Shown here: positions 42,245 through 50,274 of the stretch, one piece after another
Layout: the number at the start of each line of letters is the position of its first letter
Numbering within the stretch: position 1 is the first letter of the stretch
DNA from: Gemmatirosa kalamazoonensis
GTDB taxonomy: Bacteria > Gemmatimonadota > Gemmatimonadetes > Gemmatimonadales > Gemmatimonadaceae
Direction: 5' to 3'
DNA: 64,000 nt
NCBI RefSeq assembly: GCF_000522985.1
Contig: NZ_CP007129.1
Location: 496,001-560,000, forward strand
Position numbers and translations under genes: made by a program
The notes under the pieces: model-generated
Databases searched by the model: none
What the model saw: only the letters and a program-made list of their open reading frames with translations
Told to the model about the DNA's origin: nothing

Positions 42245-43048
42245 TCAGGGCAGCTGCGCGAGGTGGTGCTCCGCGGGATGGTTCTGCGCCTCGAGCGTCA
42301 TCGTCGTCTTGCCGATGACCGGCATCGTGCTCTCGATGCGCACGGGGATCCGGCAGTGGTCGTCGGTGAGGTCGAGCAGGATGACGCCCTCGCCGCGGAA
42401 GCGCCGCGGATCCTGCACCCGCATCTCCACGAGCACGGTGCGGAACGTCCCCGCCTCGGTCGTCACGCTGCGGCGGCCGAGCACGCGGACGCGCGTCGGG
42501 TTGCGGGCGGCGTCGAAGTGGCGCGCGTAGGTCACGCCGGTGTCGGTGAGCGACAGCGTGCGCAGGACGTACATGAACGACAGCTCGTCGAGCGGCGCCT
42601 CCGACGCGATCGTGCCGCTCGCGCCGTCTTCCGCCGCCCACCGGTGCGTCTCGGGGTAGAGCTCCACGCGCTCGTCGTGCTTCGAGAGCGGGTGCCGCTC
42701 GTGCTTGTGGAAGCGCAGCGACGTCAGACGCTCGGGATCGAGCCACGACTCCGTGTGGTCCACGGCGCCGATCGGGCCGACCTTCGCGTGGAAATCGAAG
42801 CGGAGCACCCACGCCGTCGTGCCACGCAGGACCTGCGGCGTGTCGACGACCATCGTCGTGCGCCCCACCGCGCCGACGCGTCCGGCGCGCACGCGGTACT
42901 CGAGCCGCTCGCCGACGAAGAACGGGAGGCGCGCGGCGCCCGACGAGCTCTGGGCGGTGGCGCCGCTCGCCGTGGTCAGCGCGGCGCCGAGGGCGATCGT
43001 CGCCCGGGCGATCCGTCGAGCCCACTCGCCGTACGCGTTCGTGCACAT
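42245..43048 (-). CDS. DUF3108 domain-containing exported protein
   Basis: A 267-residue protein with a signal peptide (ATIALGAALTTASGATAQ) and a DUF3108-type beta-rich domain: LPFFVGERLEYRVRAGRV, TESWLDPERLTSLRFHKHE, TYARHFDAARNPTRVRVLG and CRIPVRIESTMPVIGK. The role of this family is not established. ATG 43048 follows CGGAGACA. Its upstream region holds two CCCCCGAC-containing palindrome-like sites. Confidence 0.72.
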   Translation of the reverse strand: MCTNAYGEWARRIARATIALGAALTTASGATAQSSSGAARLPFFVGERLEYRVRAGRVGAVGRTTMVVDTPQVLRGTTAWVLRFDFHAKVGPIGAVDHTESWLDPERLTSLRFHKHERHPLSKHDERVELYPETHRWAAEDGASGTIASEAPLDELSFMYVLRTLSLTDTGVTYARHFDAARNPTRVRVLGRRSVTTEAGTFRTVLVEMRVQDPRRFRGEGVILLDLTDDHCRIPVRIESTMPVIGKTTMTLEAQNHPAEHHLAQLP

Positions 43049-43158
43049 GGTGTCTCCGTGGCCGGGTGTCACTCCCACACACGGAGGGTACGGCGAGCGG
43101 GCGGCGGTCACCGTCGGGGCTCGGGCACGGCGTCGGTCGAAACCCCCGACGGGGAGCC

Positions 43159-43175
43159 GTGGGGAAACCCCCGAC
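43159..43175. promoter_or_regulatory. operator-like site, variant form
   Basis: GTGGGGAAACCCCCGAC matches the 42211 palindrome at 13 of 17 positions. A second copy of the right half (GTCGAAACCCCCGAC) lies at 43136-43150. Both are upstream of the DUF3108 gene. Confidence 0.35.
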
Positions 43176-43181
43176 GCGCGG

Positions 43182-43943
43182 CTACTTGCGAATGAGGTCG
43201 ATGTCGAGCGCGAAGCGCACGTAGTCGGTGCGGTGCGCGAGACCGACCTTCTCCTCGACGCGCTGCTTGTACGTGTCCACGGTCTTCGCGCTGATGCCGA
43301 GCTGCTGGCCGATCTCCGGGCCGTTGTAGCCCTCGGCGACGAGGCGCAGCACCGTCTGCTCGCGCGCGCTGAGCGAGTCGAACGCCGCGCGCCGCGCGTC
43401 GGGCGCGGGGCCGTGTCGCACCGACTCGGCGAGCATCCGCGCCACCCGCGGTCGCACGTAGACGTCGCCCGACGCGACCACGCGGATCGCGTCGACGAGG
43501 TCACGCTCGGCGGCATCCTTCGCGAGGTAGCCGCTCGCGCCGGCGTCGAGCAGCGGGAGCAGCCGCTCCTCCTCGGTGTGCATGGTGAGCACGAGGACCT
43601 TCGGCGGCACCGGCAGCGCGTGCAGCGCGCGGGTCGCCGTCGTGCCGTCGACGCCGGGCATCTCGAGGTCCATGATCACGACCTCGGGGCCGAGCCGCTC
43701 GACGAGCGCGACGGCGTCGCGGCCGTCGGCGCCCTCCCCCACGACGACCACGTCGGGGACGCCGGCGAGCAGGGCGCGGATGCCGGCGCGCACGACGGCG
43801 TGGTCGTCCACGATCACGACGCGGATCGGCTCGTCGCGCATGGCGACGCCGCGGCGCACGTAGGGGCGGGCGGCGAGCGTGAGGCCTAACGCCTCGAGGT
43901 CACTGCCGGGCGGCAGCATCGGCGTGTGGGTGGTCCGGGTCAT
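43182..43943 (-). CDS. NarL/LuxR-family response regulator
   Basis: A 253-residue regulator: receiver domain from residue 40 (RVVIVDDHAVVRAGIRALL, phospho-Asp92 in VIMDLEMPG, conserved Lys in GYLAKDA) and a C-terminal LuxR helix-turn-helix (LSAREQTVLRLVAEGYNGPE, ISAKTVDTYKQRVEEK). The 35-residue N-terminal extension is unusual, but its ATG has GGAGGATC upstream. It pairs with the kinase encoded 119 bases upstream. A GTCGGG-N5-CCCG site precedes the gene, consistent with autoregulation. Confidence 0.9.
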   Translation of the reverse strand: MTRTTHTPMLPPGSDLEALGLTLAARPYVRRGVAMRDEPIRVVIVDDHAVVRAGIRALLAGVPDVVVVGEGADGRDAVALVERLGPEVVIMDLEMPGVDGTTATRALHALPVPPKVLVLTMHTEEERLLPLLDAGASGYLAKDAAERDLVDAIRVVASGDVYVRPRVARMLAESVRHGPAPDARRAAFDSLSAREQTVLRLVAEGYNGPEIGQQLGISAKTVDTYKQRVEEKVGLAHRTDYVRFALDIDLIRK

Positions 43944-44018
43944 GAGATCCTCCGCGAGGTGTGTGACGCCGAGTGTCCCGGCGCCGACCTACGCTCGCCT
44001 GCTCGCCCGCGTCCGCCC

Positions 44019-44035
44019 GTCGGGCATCTCCCGCA
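44019..44035. promoter_or_regulatory. operator-like site upstream of the response regulator
   Basis: GTCGGGCATCTCCCGCA keeps the CGGG-N5-CCCG core of the 42211 palindrome. Located 76 bases upstream of the regulator start in the gap to the kinase gene. Confidence 0.3.
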
Positions 44036-44062
44036 TCTCCGGCGCAGGATTCCCCGATGACC

Positions 44063-45154
44063 TCAGGGCGCGATCGGGACGGATGCGCGGATCCGCGTGC
44101 CGCGACCCGGCGCCGCGTCGATGTGGACGCGCCCGTTCACGAGGTCGACGCGCTCGCGCATCGCGAAGAGTCCCATGCCGGGGCGGCGGGCTTCGGCGTC
44201 GGCGAGCGAGAACCCGTCGCCGTCGTCGCGCACCTCGAGCACGAGCGCGGCGTGGTCGCGCGCCAGACGGACGTCGGCCGTGCGCGCGTGCGCGTGCCGC
44301 TCGACGTTGCGCAGCGACTCCTGCGCGACGCGATACAGCGCCGCCATCACCTCGGGCGACGCGCCGTCCGCGACGTCGGGCGCCGCGGTGACGGTCACCT
44401 GCAGGTCGCTCCGCTCGCTCATGGTGCGCGCGAGCCATTGCAGACCCGGCACGAGCCCGAGGTCGTCGAGCACCCGCGGATGCACGGTGTGCGACAGCGC
44501 GCGCACCTCCTCCAGCACCGTGCCGGCGAACGCGCGCAGCTCCGCGAGGCGGGCCGTGGTGGCGGGATCGGTCGCGTCGCGCGCGGCGGCGGTGAGCTGG
44601 TACGCGAGCGCGGCGATCGACTGCGCGACCGAGTCGTGCAGCTCGCGCGCGATGCGGGAGCGCTCGGCGTCCTGCGCGCGCATGGTCTGCGCGGCGGCGG
44701 CCCGGAGGCGGTCGCGGTCCGATGCCAGCCCGTCGAGCAGGAGGTTGAGCGTGCAGCCGAGTCGCGCGAGCTCGGCGTCGGCGACCGGCGACGGCACGAC
44801 GCGCGCGCCGAAGTCGCCGCGCCACACGCGCGCCGCGACCGCCTCGATCTCGCGGACCGGACGCAGCGCCAGCACGACGAGCATGCCGTTGAGCAGCAGC
44901 GCGAGGCCGAGCGCCACGGCCAGGATCTCGACGCCGCGCGCGCCGCGCAGCGCATCCGGCGTCGTCAGGAGCGCGACCGCGGCCGCGAGCGCGACGAGGA
45001 CGTTCGCGCCGACGAGCTTCGCGAGCAGCGACACCCCGAGGACGCGGCGCAGCCAGCCGGCGCGCGGGGCCGTGTTAGGCACGCCGACGGCGCGGCGCAG
45101 CACGGGCCCGCCGGTCGACGCCGGCTCCCAGCCTTTCTTCACGATGACCGTCAT
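44063..45154 (-). CDS. sensor histidine kinase (HisKA_3, NarX/LiaS type)
   Basis: A 363-residue kinase: two membrane helices close together (residues 42-64 and 76-97) with almost no periplasmic loop, a HAMP-like segment, dimerisation helix with phospho-His173 in RIARELHDSVAQS, and an HATPase domain (AQESLRNVERHAHA, VRDDGDGF, GMGLFAMRERV). The lack of a sensor loop suggests it reads a membrane or cytosolic signal, or relies on the PAS protein encoded upstream. Cognate to the regulator at 43182-43943. Confidence 0.88.
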   Translation of the reverse strand: MTVIVKKGWEPASTGGPVLRRAVGVPNTAPRAGWLRRVLGVSLLAKLVGANVLVALAAAVALLTTPDALRGARGVEILAVALGLALLLNGMLVVLALRPVREIEAVAARVWRGDFGARVVPSPVADAELARLGCTLNLLLDGLASDRDRLRAAAAQTMRAQDAERSRIARELHDSVAQSIAALAYQLTAAARDATDPATTARLAELRAFAGTVLEEVRALSHTVHPRVLDDLGLVPGLQWLARTMSERSDLQVTVTAAPDVADGASPEVMAALYRVAQESLRNVERHAHARTADVRLARDHAALVLEVRDDGDGFSLADAEARRPGMGLFAMRERVDLVNGRVHIDAAPGRGTRIRASVPIAP

Positions 45155-45246
45155 GGCGAGGACGATAACGCGGCCCGCCGGGCGGCCCGGTCGGGGGAGC
45201 GCTGATTCGCTGTGCGCATCCGACCCGTGCCGCGTGAGGCGATTCC

Positions 45247-45657
45247 CTACAACCGGGCGAGCGACTCCACCATCGGCTCCAACGCCTCGGACCACTTCCG
45301 GTCCGTGACGTCGGCCATCGTGAGCACCGCACCGTCGATCGCATCGAGGCTCGCGCCGAGCGGCGTCACGCTCACGCTCGCGTAGCGGCGTCGGCCCGTG
45401 GTGCTCCCGAGCTCGATCTCCTCGTCGCGCACGACCTCGCCGGTGAGCAGTGCGCGGCCCAGCAGCGAGCCGACGGCGTCGGGCAGCGCGGCAACGTCGC
45501 GCCGCGCCGCCGCGTTCGCGTACACCAGTCGGCCCTGCCGGTCGGCCATGAACACGGCGACCTCCAGCTGCTCGAGGAGCGCGCGCAGCGCCGACGGCCC
45601 GAAGCACGAGGCGTCGTCCGCGACCGAGCGTTCGCGGAGGGTAGTGTCGATCGGCAT
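45247..45657 (-). CDS. stand-alone PAS domain protein
   Basis: A 136-residue protein that is one PAS domain: LRALLEQLEVAVFMADRQGR, LVYANAAARRDVAAL, GRRRYASVSVTPLGAS and AVLTMADVTDRK. No output domain, so it may supply sensing to the loop-less kinase encoded 92 bases downstream. ATG 45657 follows GAGGATC. Ligand unknown. Confidence 0.78.
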   Translation of the reverse strand: MPIDTTLRERSVADDASCFGPSALRALLEQLEVAVFMADRQGRLVYANAAARRDVAALPDAVGSLLGRALLTGEVVRDEEIELGSTTGRRRYASVSVTPLGASLDAIDGAVLTMADVTDRKWSEALEPMVESLARL

Positions 45658-45734
45658 GGGAGATCCTCGGTGACGTGTGCGCCAATCGTGCGCCGGCCGC
45701 CACGCCAGCGCCGTAGGCGAACCCCCGCGCTCGT

Positions 45735-45751
45735 GAAGGGGATCGTCCGGC
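45735..45751. promoter_or_regulatory. operator-like site between PAS and ATP-grasp genes
   Basis: GAAGGGGATCGTCCGGC matches the 42211 palindrome at 13 of 17 positions and lies in the divergent promoter region of the two genes. Confidence 0.28.
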
Positions 45752-45843
45752 AGCGAAACGCCGCCGCGCCGCCAAGTTGGGCCGCGGTCCGCCGCACCAC
45801 GCACCGACGTCACGGTGCCCGCGCATGAGACGTGGGAGCGATC

Positions 45844-47439
45844 ATGCCCGACTCGCCAACCGAGCGCACGAACGACCGGCCGCCCCGTGCGGCACCGATG
45901 CCGGGTTCACCGGACGAGCGGCGCGCGTTCGCCGATCTGCAGCGGGGGCTGGCGCCGATGTACCGGCGAATCTTTCCCGATCCGCTCGCGCCGCGGACCG
46001 TCGTCGTCGTGCCCAGCATGTCGCTCGACGCGGAGGCGCTGACGAAGCTCGTCGGCGCGTCGCACTACGAGGAGCGGCTGCTCTGTCTGCTCATGCTGCT
46101 CCGGCTGCCGCACACGCGTCTGGTCTACGTGACGAGCCAGCCGATCGCTCCGTCCATCATCGACTACTATCTCCACCTGCTGCCGGGCGTCCCGGTGAGC
46201 CACGCGCGCCGGCGCCTGACGCTCCTGTCGTGCGGCGACGACTCGCCCGCGCCGCTGACGCGCAAGATCCTCGACCGGCCGTGGCTCGTCGACGCGATCC
46301 GCGCGGCGATCGCGGACCCCACGACCGCGCACGTCAGCTGCTTCAACGCCACGGCGCTCGAGCGCACGCTCGCCGTGCGACTCGGCGTGCCGCTGTACGC
46401 GTGCGATCCGGCGCTCGCGGATCTCGGGACGAAGAGCGGCAGCCGCGAGGTGTTCCGCCAGGCGGGCGTCGCGATGCCCGACGGACACGAGCGCCTGCGC
46501 GACGTGGACGACCTGGTCGACGCGCTGGTCGCCCTCAAGCGGCGCCGACCGCTCCTGCGCCGCGTCGTGATCAAGCTCGAGGAGGGGTTCTCCGGCGAAG
46601 GCAACGCCGTCCTCGCGCTCGACGGCGCGCCTAACGGCTCGGGCCTCGCGCGGTGGCTGCGCGCGGCGCTGCCCGCACGGGCGCGCTGCGTGGCGCCGGG
46701 CGAGACCTGGGAGAGCTATCGCGCGAAGCTCGCGCGCATGGGCGGCATCGTGGAGGCGTTCGTCGAGCACGGCGACGCCGGCTCGGCATGCTCCCCGTCG
46801 GTGCAGTGCCGGATCGACCCGCTCGGCCGCGTGCAGATCGTGTCCACGCACGACCAGGTCCTCGGCGGACCGACGGGGCAGGTGTTCCTCGGGTGCGCGT
46901 TCCCCGCCGATCCGTCGTGCGCCGCGGGGCTGCACGAGAGCGGTCGACGGATCGCGGAGGTGCTGCGCGACCGCGGGGCGATCGGCCGCTTCGCCGTGGA
47001 CTTCGTGTCGACGCGGCGCGGCGCGGCGTGGGACCACCGCGCGATCGAGATCAACCTGCGAAAGGGCGGCACCACGCATCCGTACCTGACGCTGCAGTTC
47101 CTGACGGACGGCGCGTACGACCCGGCGACGGGACTCTACCACACGCCGACGGGCCAGCCGTGCTACTACGTCGCGTCGGACAACCTGCACGACCCGGCGT
47201 ATCGCGGGCTGGCTCCGGAGGACCTGTTCGACATCGTGGGCAACGAGCGGCTGCACTTCGACGGAGCGACCGCGCGGGGCGTCGTGTTCCATCTCCTCGG
47301 CGCGCTGTCGGATCACGGAAAGCTCGGCGCCGTGTGCATCGGCCCGACGCGCGAGCACGCGCAGAAGCTCTACGACGACACGGTGGACGCCCTCCAGCGC
47401 GTGGTGGGCGCGGCGCGCACGCCCGTGCGCGCGGCGTGA
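45844..47439 (+). CDS. PGM1-like ATP-grasp peptide ligase
   Basis: A 531-residue ATP-grasp enzyme that resembles the peptide ligase PGM1 of pheganomycin biosynthesis. Evidence: ATP-site strand RRVVIKLEEGFSGEGNAVLA, VQCRIDPLGRVQIVSTHDQ, metal-binding EINLRKGGTTHPYLTLQFL, and a C-terminal module ending in GKLGAVCIGPTREHAQKLYD, the PGM1-type ligand-binding tail. The N-terminal 180 residues (VVVVPSMSLDAEALTKL, CLLMLLRLPHTRLVYVTSQP) are the accompanying non-catalytic domain. Such ligases join a carboxylate to an amine using ATP; substrates are unknown here, and no other biosynthetic enzyme is adjacent. ATG 45844 has GGGAGCG upstream. Confidence 0.75.
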   Translation: MPDSPTERTNDRPPRAAPMPGSPDERRAFADLQRGLAPMYRRIFPDPLAPRTVVVVPSMSLDAEALTKLVGASHYEERLLCLLMLLRLPHTRLVYVTSQPIAPSIIDYYLHLLPGVPVSHARRRLTLLSCGDDSPAPLTRKILDRPWLVDAIRAAIADPTTAHVSCFNATALERTLAVRLGVPLYACDPALADLGTKSGSREVFRQAGVAMPDGHERLRDVDDLVDALVALKRRRPLLRRVVIKLEEGFSGEGNAVLALDGAPNGSGLARWLRAALPARARCVAPGETWESYRAKLARMGGIVEAFVEHGDAGSACSPSVQCRIDPLGRVQIVSTHDQVLGGPTGQVFLGCAFPADPSCAAGLHESGRRIAEVLRDRGAIGRFAVDFVSTRRGAAWDHRAIEINLRKGGTTHPYLTLQFLTDGAYDPATGLYHTPTGQPCYYVASDNLHDPAYRGLAPEDLFDIVGNERLHFDGATARGVVFHLLGALSDHGKLGAVCIGPTREHAQKLYDDTVDALQRVVGAARTPVRAA

Positions 47440-47466
47440 TCGCAGGCAGGTCGCCGAGTCGACGCC

Positions 47467-48018
47467 TCAGCGCAGGGTCGCGTTGTACCACCACACGGCG
47501 CGGCTCAGATGCCCGTCGGCCGCGAACTGCAGCGGCACGCTCACCGCGAACGCCGCGGCGCCCGCACCCAGCACGATGCTTCCGCCGCGATCGAGGCGGC
47601 CGGCCGCGAGCGCGCGCACGCCACCGACCGCGAGCAGCAGCGCGCCGCCGTCCGTCAGCGCGCTGGCCTGCCGCCGCACGCGGACGGCGCGCGCCGCGTA
47701 GTGCGCGGCCGAGTCGTGCGCGGCGAACAGCGGCGGCAGCGGACGCGCGCGGAAGAAGCCCAGCGTCGCGACGTGCGCGCCGGACGACCCACGCACCACC
47801 GCGAGGCCGTTCCACACCGGCGCGATGCCGAGCGCGCAGCGGACGTAGGGACACGCGCGGCTCGTGTCCGCACGCGACGGCGTCGGGCCGGAGTCGACCG
47901 CCGTGCCCTGCGCGCCGGATCGTGCCGCCGCGCCGAGCAGCGCGGCGAGGAGGGCCGCGCGCGTACCCGCGTGCGTACCCGCGTGCGTCATGGTGTCGCG
48001 AAGCCGCGTCATGGACAT
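47467..48018 (-). CDS. hypothetical exported protein
   Basis: A 183-residue protein with a signal-like N-terminus (ALLAALLGAAARSGAQ) preceded by a small repeat (THAGTHAGT) encoded by a duplicated GCGTACCCGCGT unit. The mature part has two cysteines in ACPYVRCALGIAPVW and two hydrophobic stretches (GGALLLAVGGVRALAAG, SIVLGAGAAAFAVSVPLQFA). No family recognised. Convergent with the ATP-grasp gene, 27 bases apart. Confidence 0.55.
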   Translation of the reverse strand: MSMTRLRDTMTHAGTHAGTRAALLAALLGAAARSGAQGTAVDSGPTPSRADTSRACPYVRCALGIAPVWNGLAVVRGSSGAHVATLGFFRARPLPPLFAAHDSAAHYAARAVRVRRQASALTDGGALLLAVGGVRALAAGRLDRGGSIVLGAGAAAFAVSVPLQFAADGHLSRAVWWYNATLR

Positions 48019-48113
48019 GGACGTGAGATCCCCTCGTGTACGCGGCACACGCCGCACCCGCGCAACGTCGGTCCCCGCGCGCGCGCGCACCGTCGGGTGA
48101 ATGGGCCGACCTC

Positions 48114-48130
48114 GCGCGGGATTGCCCGAC
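48114..48130. promoter_or_regulatory. operator-like site upstream of the HdeD-like gene
   Basis: GCGCGGGATTGCCCGAC matches the 42211 palindrome at 13 of 17 positions; a second imperfect palindrome, GTCGGGTGAATGGGCCGAC, lies at 48092-48110. Both sit about 100-140 bases before the HdeD-like start. Confidence 0.33.
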
Positions 48131-48232
48131 GCGGCATCGGTCATCGGCCGATGGCCGCGTGGCCGACATCGCGAAATCATGCAGGGGCGACGACCTGCGA
48201 AGCCGGCCGTCGACCACACCGGGGGGCCGACC

Positions 48233-48907
48233 ATGTCCGCCATCCATCATGAGCTCGCGCACGTCGCCACCGAGACCGACCGCCGCGTCACGCGCGCCGG
48301 CGAGCACCATCACATTCGATGGCCGGGCGTCGCGCTGCGCGCTGCGGCGGCCGTCGTCGTGGGTCTCGGCACGCTCGTGCTGCCGGAGCTGTCCATCGCC
48401 GCGCTGCTCGCGCTGTTCGCCGGCTACACCCTCGTCTCCGCCGCCGCGGCGGTGAGCGTCGCGCGCGAGCTCGCGCGGCGACACGAGCGGGCCTGGCCGT
48501 TCCTCGTCTACGGACTCGCGGCGGCGCTCGTGTCGGTGGTGCTGCTCTCGTGGCCGACGGCGCTCACCGGTGCGCTGCTGGGCGCGCTCGCCGTCTGGAT
48601 GGCGCTCGCCGGGACCTCGGAGCTCGTGCTCGCCACGCAGCTGAGCCGCGTGCTGCCGCATGCGCGCCTCGTCGCCGCCGTCGGCGCCACCTCGGTGATC
48701 GCCGCGGGCGCGTTGCTCGCGCAGCCGGCGGGGGCCGCGGCGACGGCGGCGCGCGTGATCGGCGTGTACGCGCTGCTGTCCGGGCTGTTCCTCGCCGGGC
48801 TCGCGGTACGGCTACGCCGCGAGCAGCACGTGCTTCGACGTCGCGTGCAGTCACGAGCCGTCCGACGGCACGACGTCACGCCGCGGCTCGACGTGCCTCG
48901 CCCGTGA
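48233..48907 (+). CDS. HdeD/DUF308-family membrane protein
   Basis: A 224-residue membrane protein with six helices arranged as the DUF308 repeat (GVALRAAAAVVVGLGTLVLP, then FAGYTLVSAAAAVSV and so on), similar to the acid-stress protein HdeD. ATG 48233 follows a GGGGGG stretch. The last 32 bases overlap the 3' end of the convergent DUF2225 gene. Probably part of the stress regulon of this region; exact role unknown. Confidence 0.75.
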   Translation: MSAIHHELAHVATETDRRVTRAGEHHHIRWPGVALRAAAAVVVGLGTLVLPELSIAALLALFAGYTLVSAAAAVSVARELARRHERAWPFLVYGLAAALVSVVLLSWPTALTGALLGALAVWMALAGTSELVLATQLSRVLPHARLVAAVGATSVIAAGALLAQPAGAAATAARVIGVYALLSGLFLAGLAVRLRREQHVLRRRVQSRAVRRHDVTPRLDVPRP

Positions 48908-49546
48908 GCCACTCGCTCGGCCGGTCGCGCTGCTGGACCGCGAGCGTCACGAGCCACCGCTGCCCGGTCGCGTCGACGATCTCGTCGGCGACGCGGTCGA
49001 ACCACGCGCGCGCGCGCGCGCCGCATCGCCGGCGCGCCGCCAGAGCTCTCCGACGAGGTACGTCACCACCGCGCGGCGCTCGCGCGCCACCTCGTCGTAG
49101 AGCGCGAGCGCACGCTCGAACGTTCGCGCCGCGCGACGCCGGAAGAACCGTTCGGCCTCGACGTCGCCCTCGTCGATGCAGCACCACGCGGCCCGCAGCA
49201 GGAGGTCGGCGACGGCGGCGTCGCCGTCACCGCGCCGCGCCGCGATGTCCGCCGCGGCCTCGTACTTCTCGGACGCCGCGACGCGGTCGCCCCGCGACGC
49301 CATCACGCCGTCCAGCGCGGCCGTCGAGGCGCCGGTGACGACGTCGCACGCGAAGTCGTCGCGAGGACCCGCGAAGCCGCACGCGCCGCACAGCGCGACG
49401 AGGTACGCGACCGGCTCGGGGCCGTCGACGCGACGGTGAAAGTCGGTGCTCGTCCGGGCGCGCGCGTCGCTCTCCTCGGGCGCCGCGGCCGAGAACCATG
49501 TCCCACACACCGGGCACTGCAGCGTGATCTCTCGTGAAGCGCGCAT
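48876..49546 (-). pseudogene. DUF2225-type zinc-ribbon protein, frameshifted
   Basis: ATG 49546 begins a DUF2225-like protein: ITLQCPVCGTWFSA, then DFHRRVDGPEPVAYLVALCGACGFAG (two CxxC pairs, a probable zinc ribbon) and a TPR-like helical part. At the (CG)8 run (49005-49020) the frame ends in the unlikely GSTASPTRSSTRPGSGGS, whereas the adjacent frame continues naturally as AWFDRVADEIVDATGQRWLV and on to a stop at 48876. One extra CG unit would explain this. Either a sequencing/assembly slip or a real slippage mutation. Confidence 0.65.
49005..49020. repeat. (CG)8 dinucleotide run at a frameshift
   Basis: Eight CG units inside the DUF2225 gene, exactly where the coding frame changes. Gain or loss of units would switch the C-terminal 45 residues in or out of frame. 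Confidence 0.85.
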
Positions 49547-49871
49547 CGTCCGTCCCGGCGACGTCCGGCCGGCCTCCGCTGTCGGTGACATCCGCGCAGG
49601 CGTCGGAGAGACATTCACCGCGCTGCCGCGACTGTCGGCGAGAATGCCGTTCGCGGTCGGATGATTCCATCGGGGGCTTCCCGAACGTGGCGCCCAGCGT
49701 CGCCCGCCACGCCGTCGGGCGATCCCCGACACGAGCGACGCTCGCGACGTCGGCGAGCGCCGGCGCGACGGAACCACGGCGTGTCCGTGACTGCCCGACA
49801 CCGGCCGGCCGCCTCGTCCGGCACGTTAGGCGGCGTCCACGCACGCCCTCGCTCGGTGGGAGAACCGCACG
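49547..49871. other. divergent promoter region of the Usp cluster
   Basis: 325 bases between divergent genes with no convincing ORF. Holds the exact operator-like palindrome at 49714-49730 and a CGTTAGGC site at 49825-49832. Confidence 0.4.
49714..49730. promoter_or_regulatory. palindromic operator candidate, exact second copy
   Basis: GTCGGGCGATCCCCGAC is the exact reverse complement of the 42211-42227 site and lies 141 bases before the first gene of the Usp cluster. Confidence 0.45.
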
Positions 49872-50246
49872 ATGTCGATCGCCCTCATCACCCGCGCGCC
49901 GTCGGCCGAGGACGCCGGGATCGCGCCGACGTCATCCGAGCGTGGCTCGGAGGTCGCCGAGCGCTGCCTCCGTCGTCTCGACACGGCCATGGCCCGCCCG
50001 TCGCCGGAGACGGCCGCGGCGCTGCGGGCCGCGGTCACCGATCTCGTCGACGAGATGCGCGCACGGGGCCTCTCGCGCGACCAGGTCGTCGGCGCCGTGA
50101 CGGCCCTCGCGCGCGAGCACACGCTCGGCAGCGGCGTGCTGCGTCTCAGCGGCCGCACGCCGTCGACCGCGTCGAGCCCCGCGGCGTTCGACGCGCGGCT
50201 CGCGCAGTGGTGCACGCGGGCGTACTGCGACGACGCGTGGTGGTGA
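49872..50246 (+). CDS. small hypothetical protein of the stress cluster (124 aa)
   Basis: A 124-residue soluble protein with a long helical centre (TAAALRAAVTDLVDEMRARG, LSRDQVVGAVTALAREHTLG) and a C-terminus with two cysteines (WCTRAYCDDAWW). No family recognised. Twenty-eight bases before the tandem Usp gene, so it is probably co-transcribed and stress-related. Confidence 0.6.
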   Translation: MSIALITRAPSAEDAGIAPTSSERGSEVAERCLRRLDTAMARPSPETAAALRAAVTDLVDEMRARGLSRDQVVGAVTALAREHTLGSGVLRLSGRTPSTASSPAAFDARLAQWCTRAYCDDAWW

Positions 50247-50274
50247 GCGCGATCATCGGCAACCGGAGGGTTCG

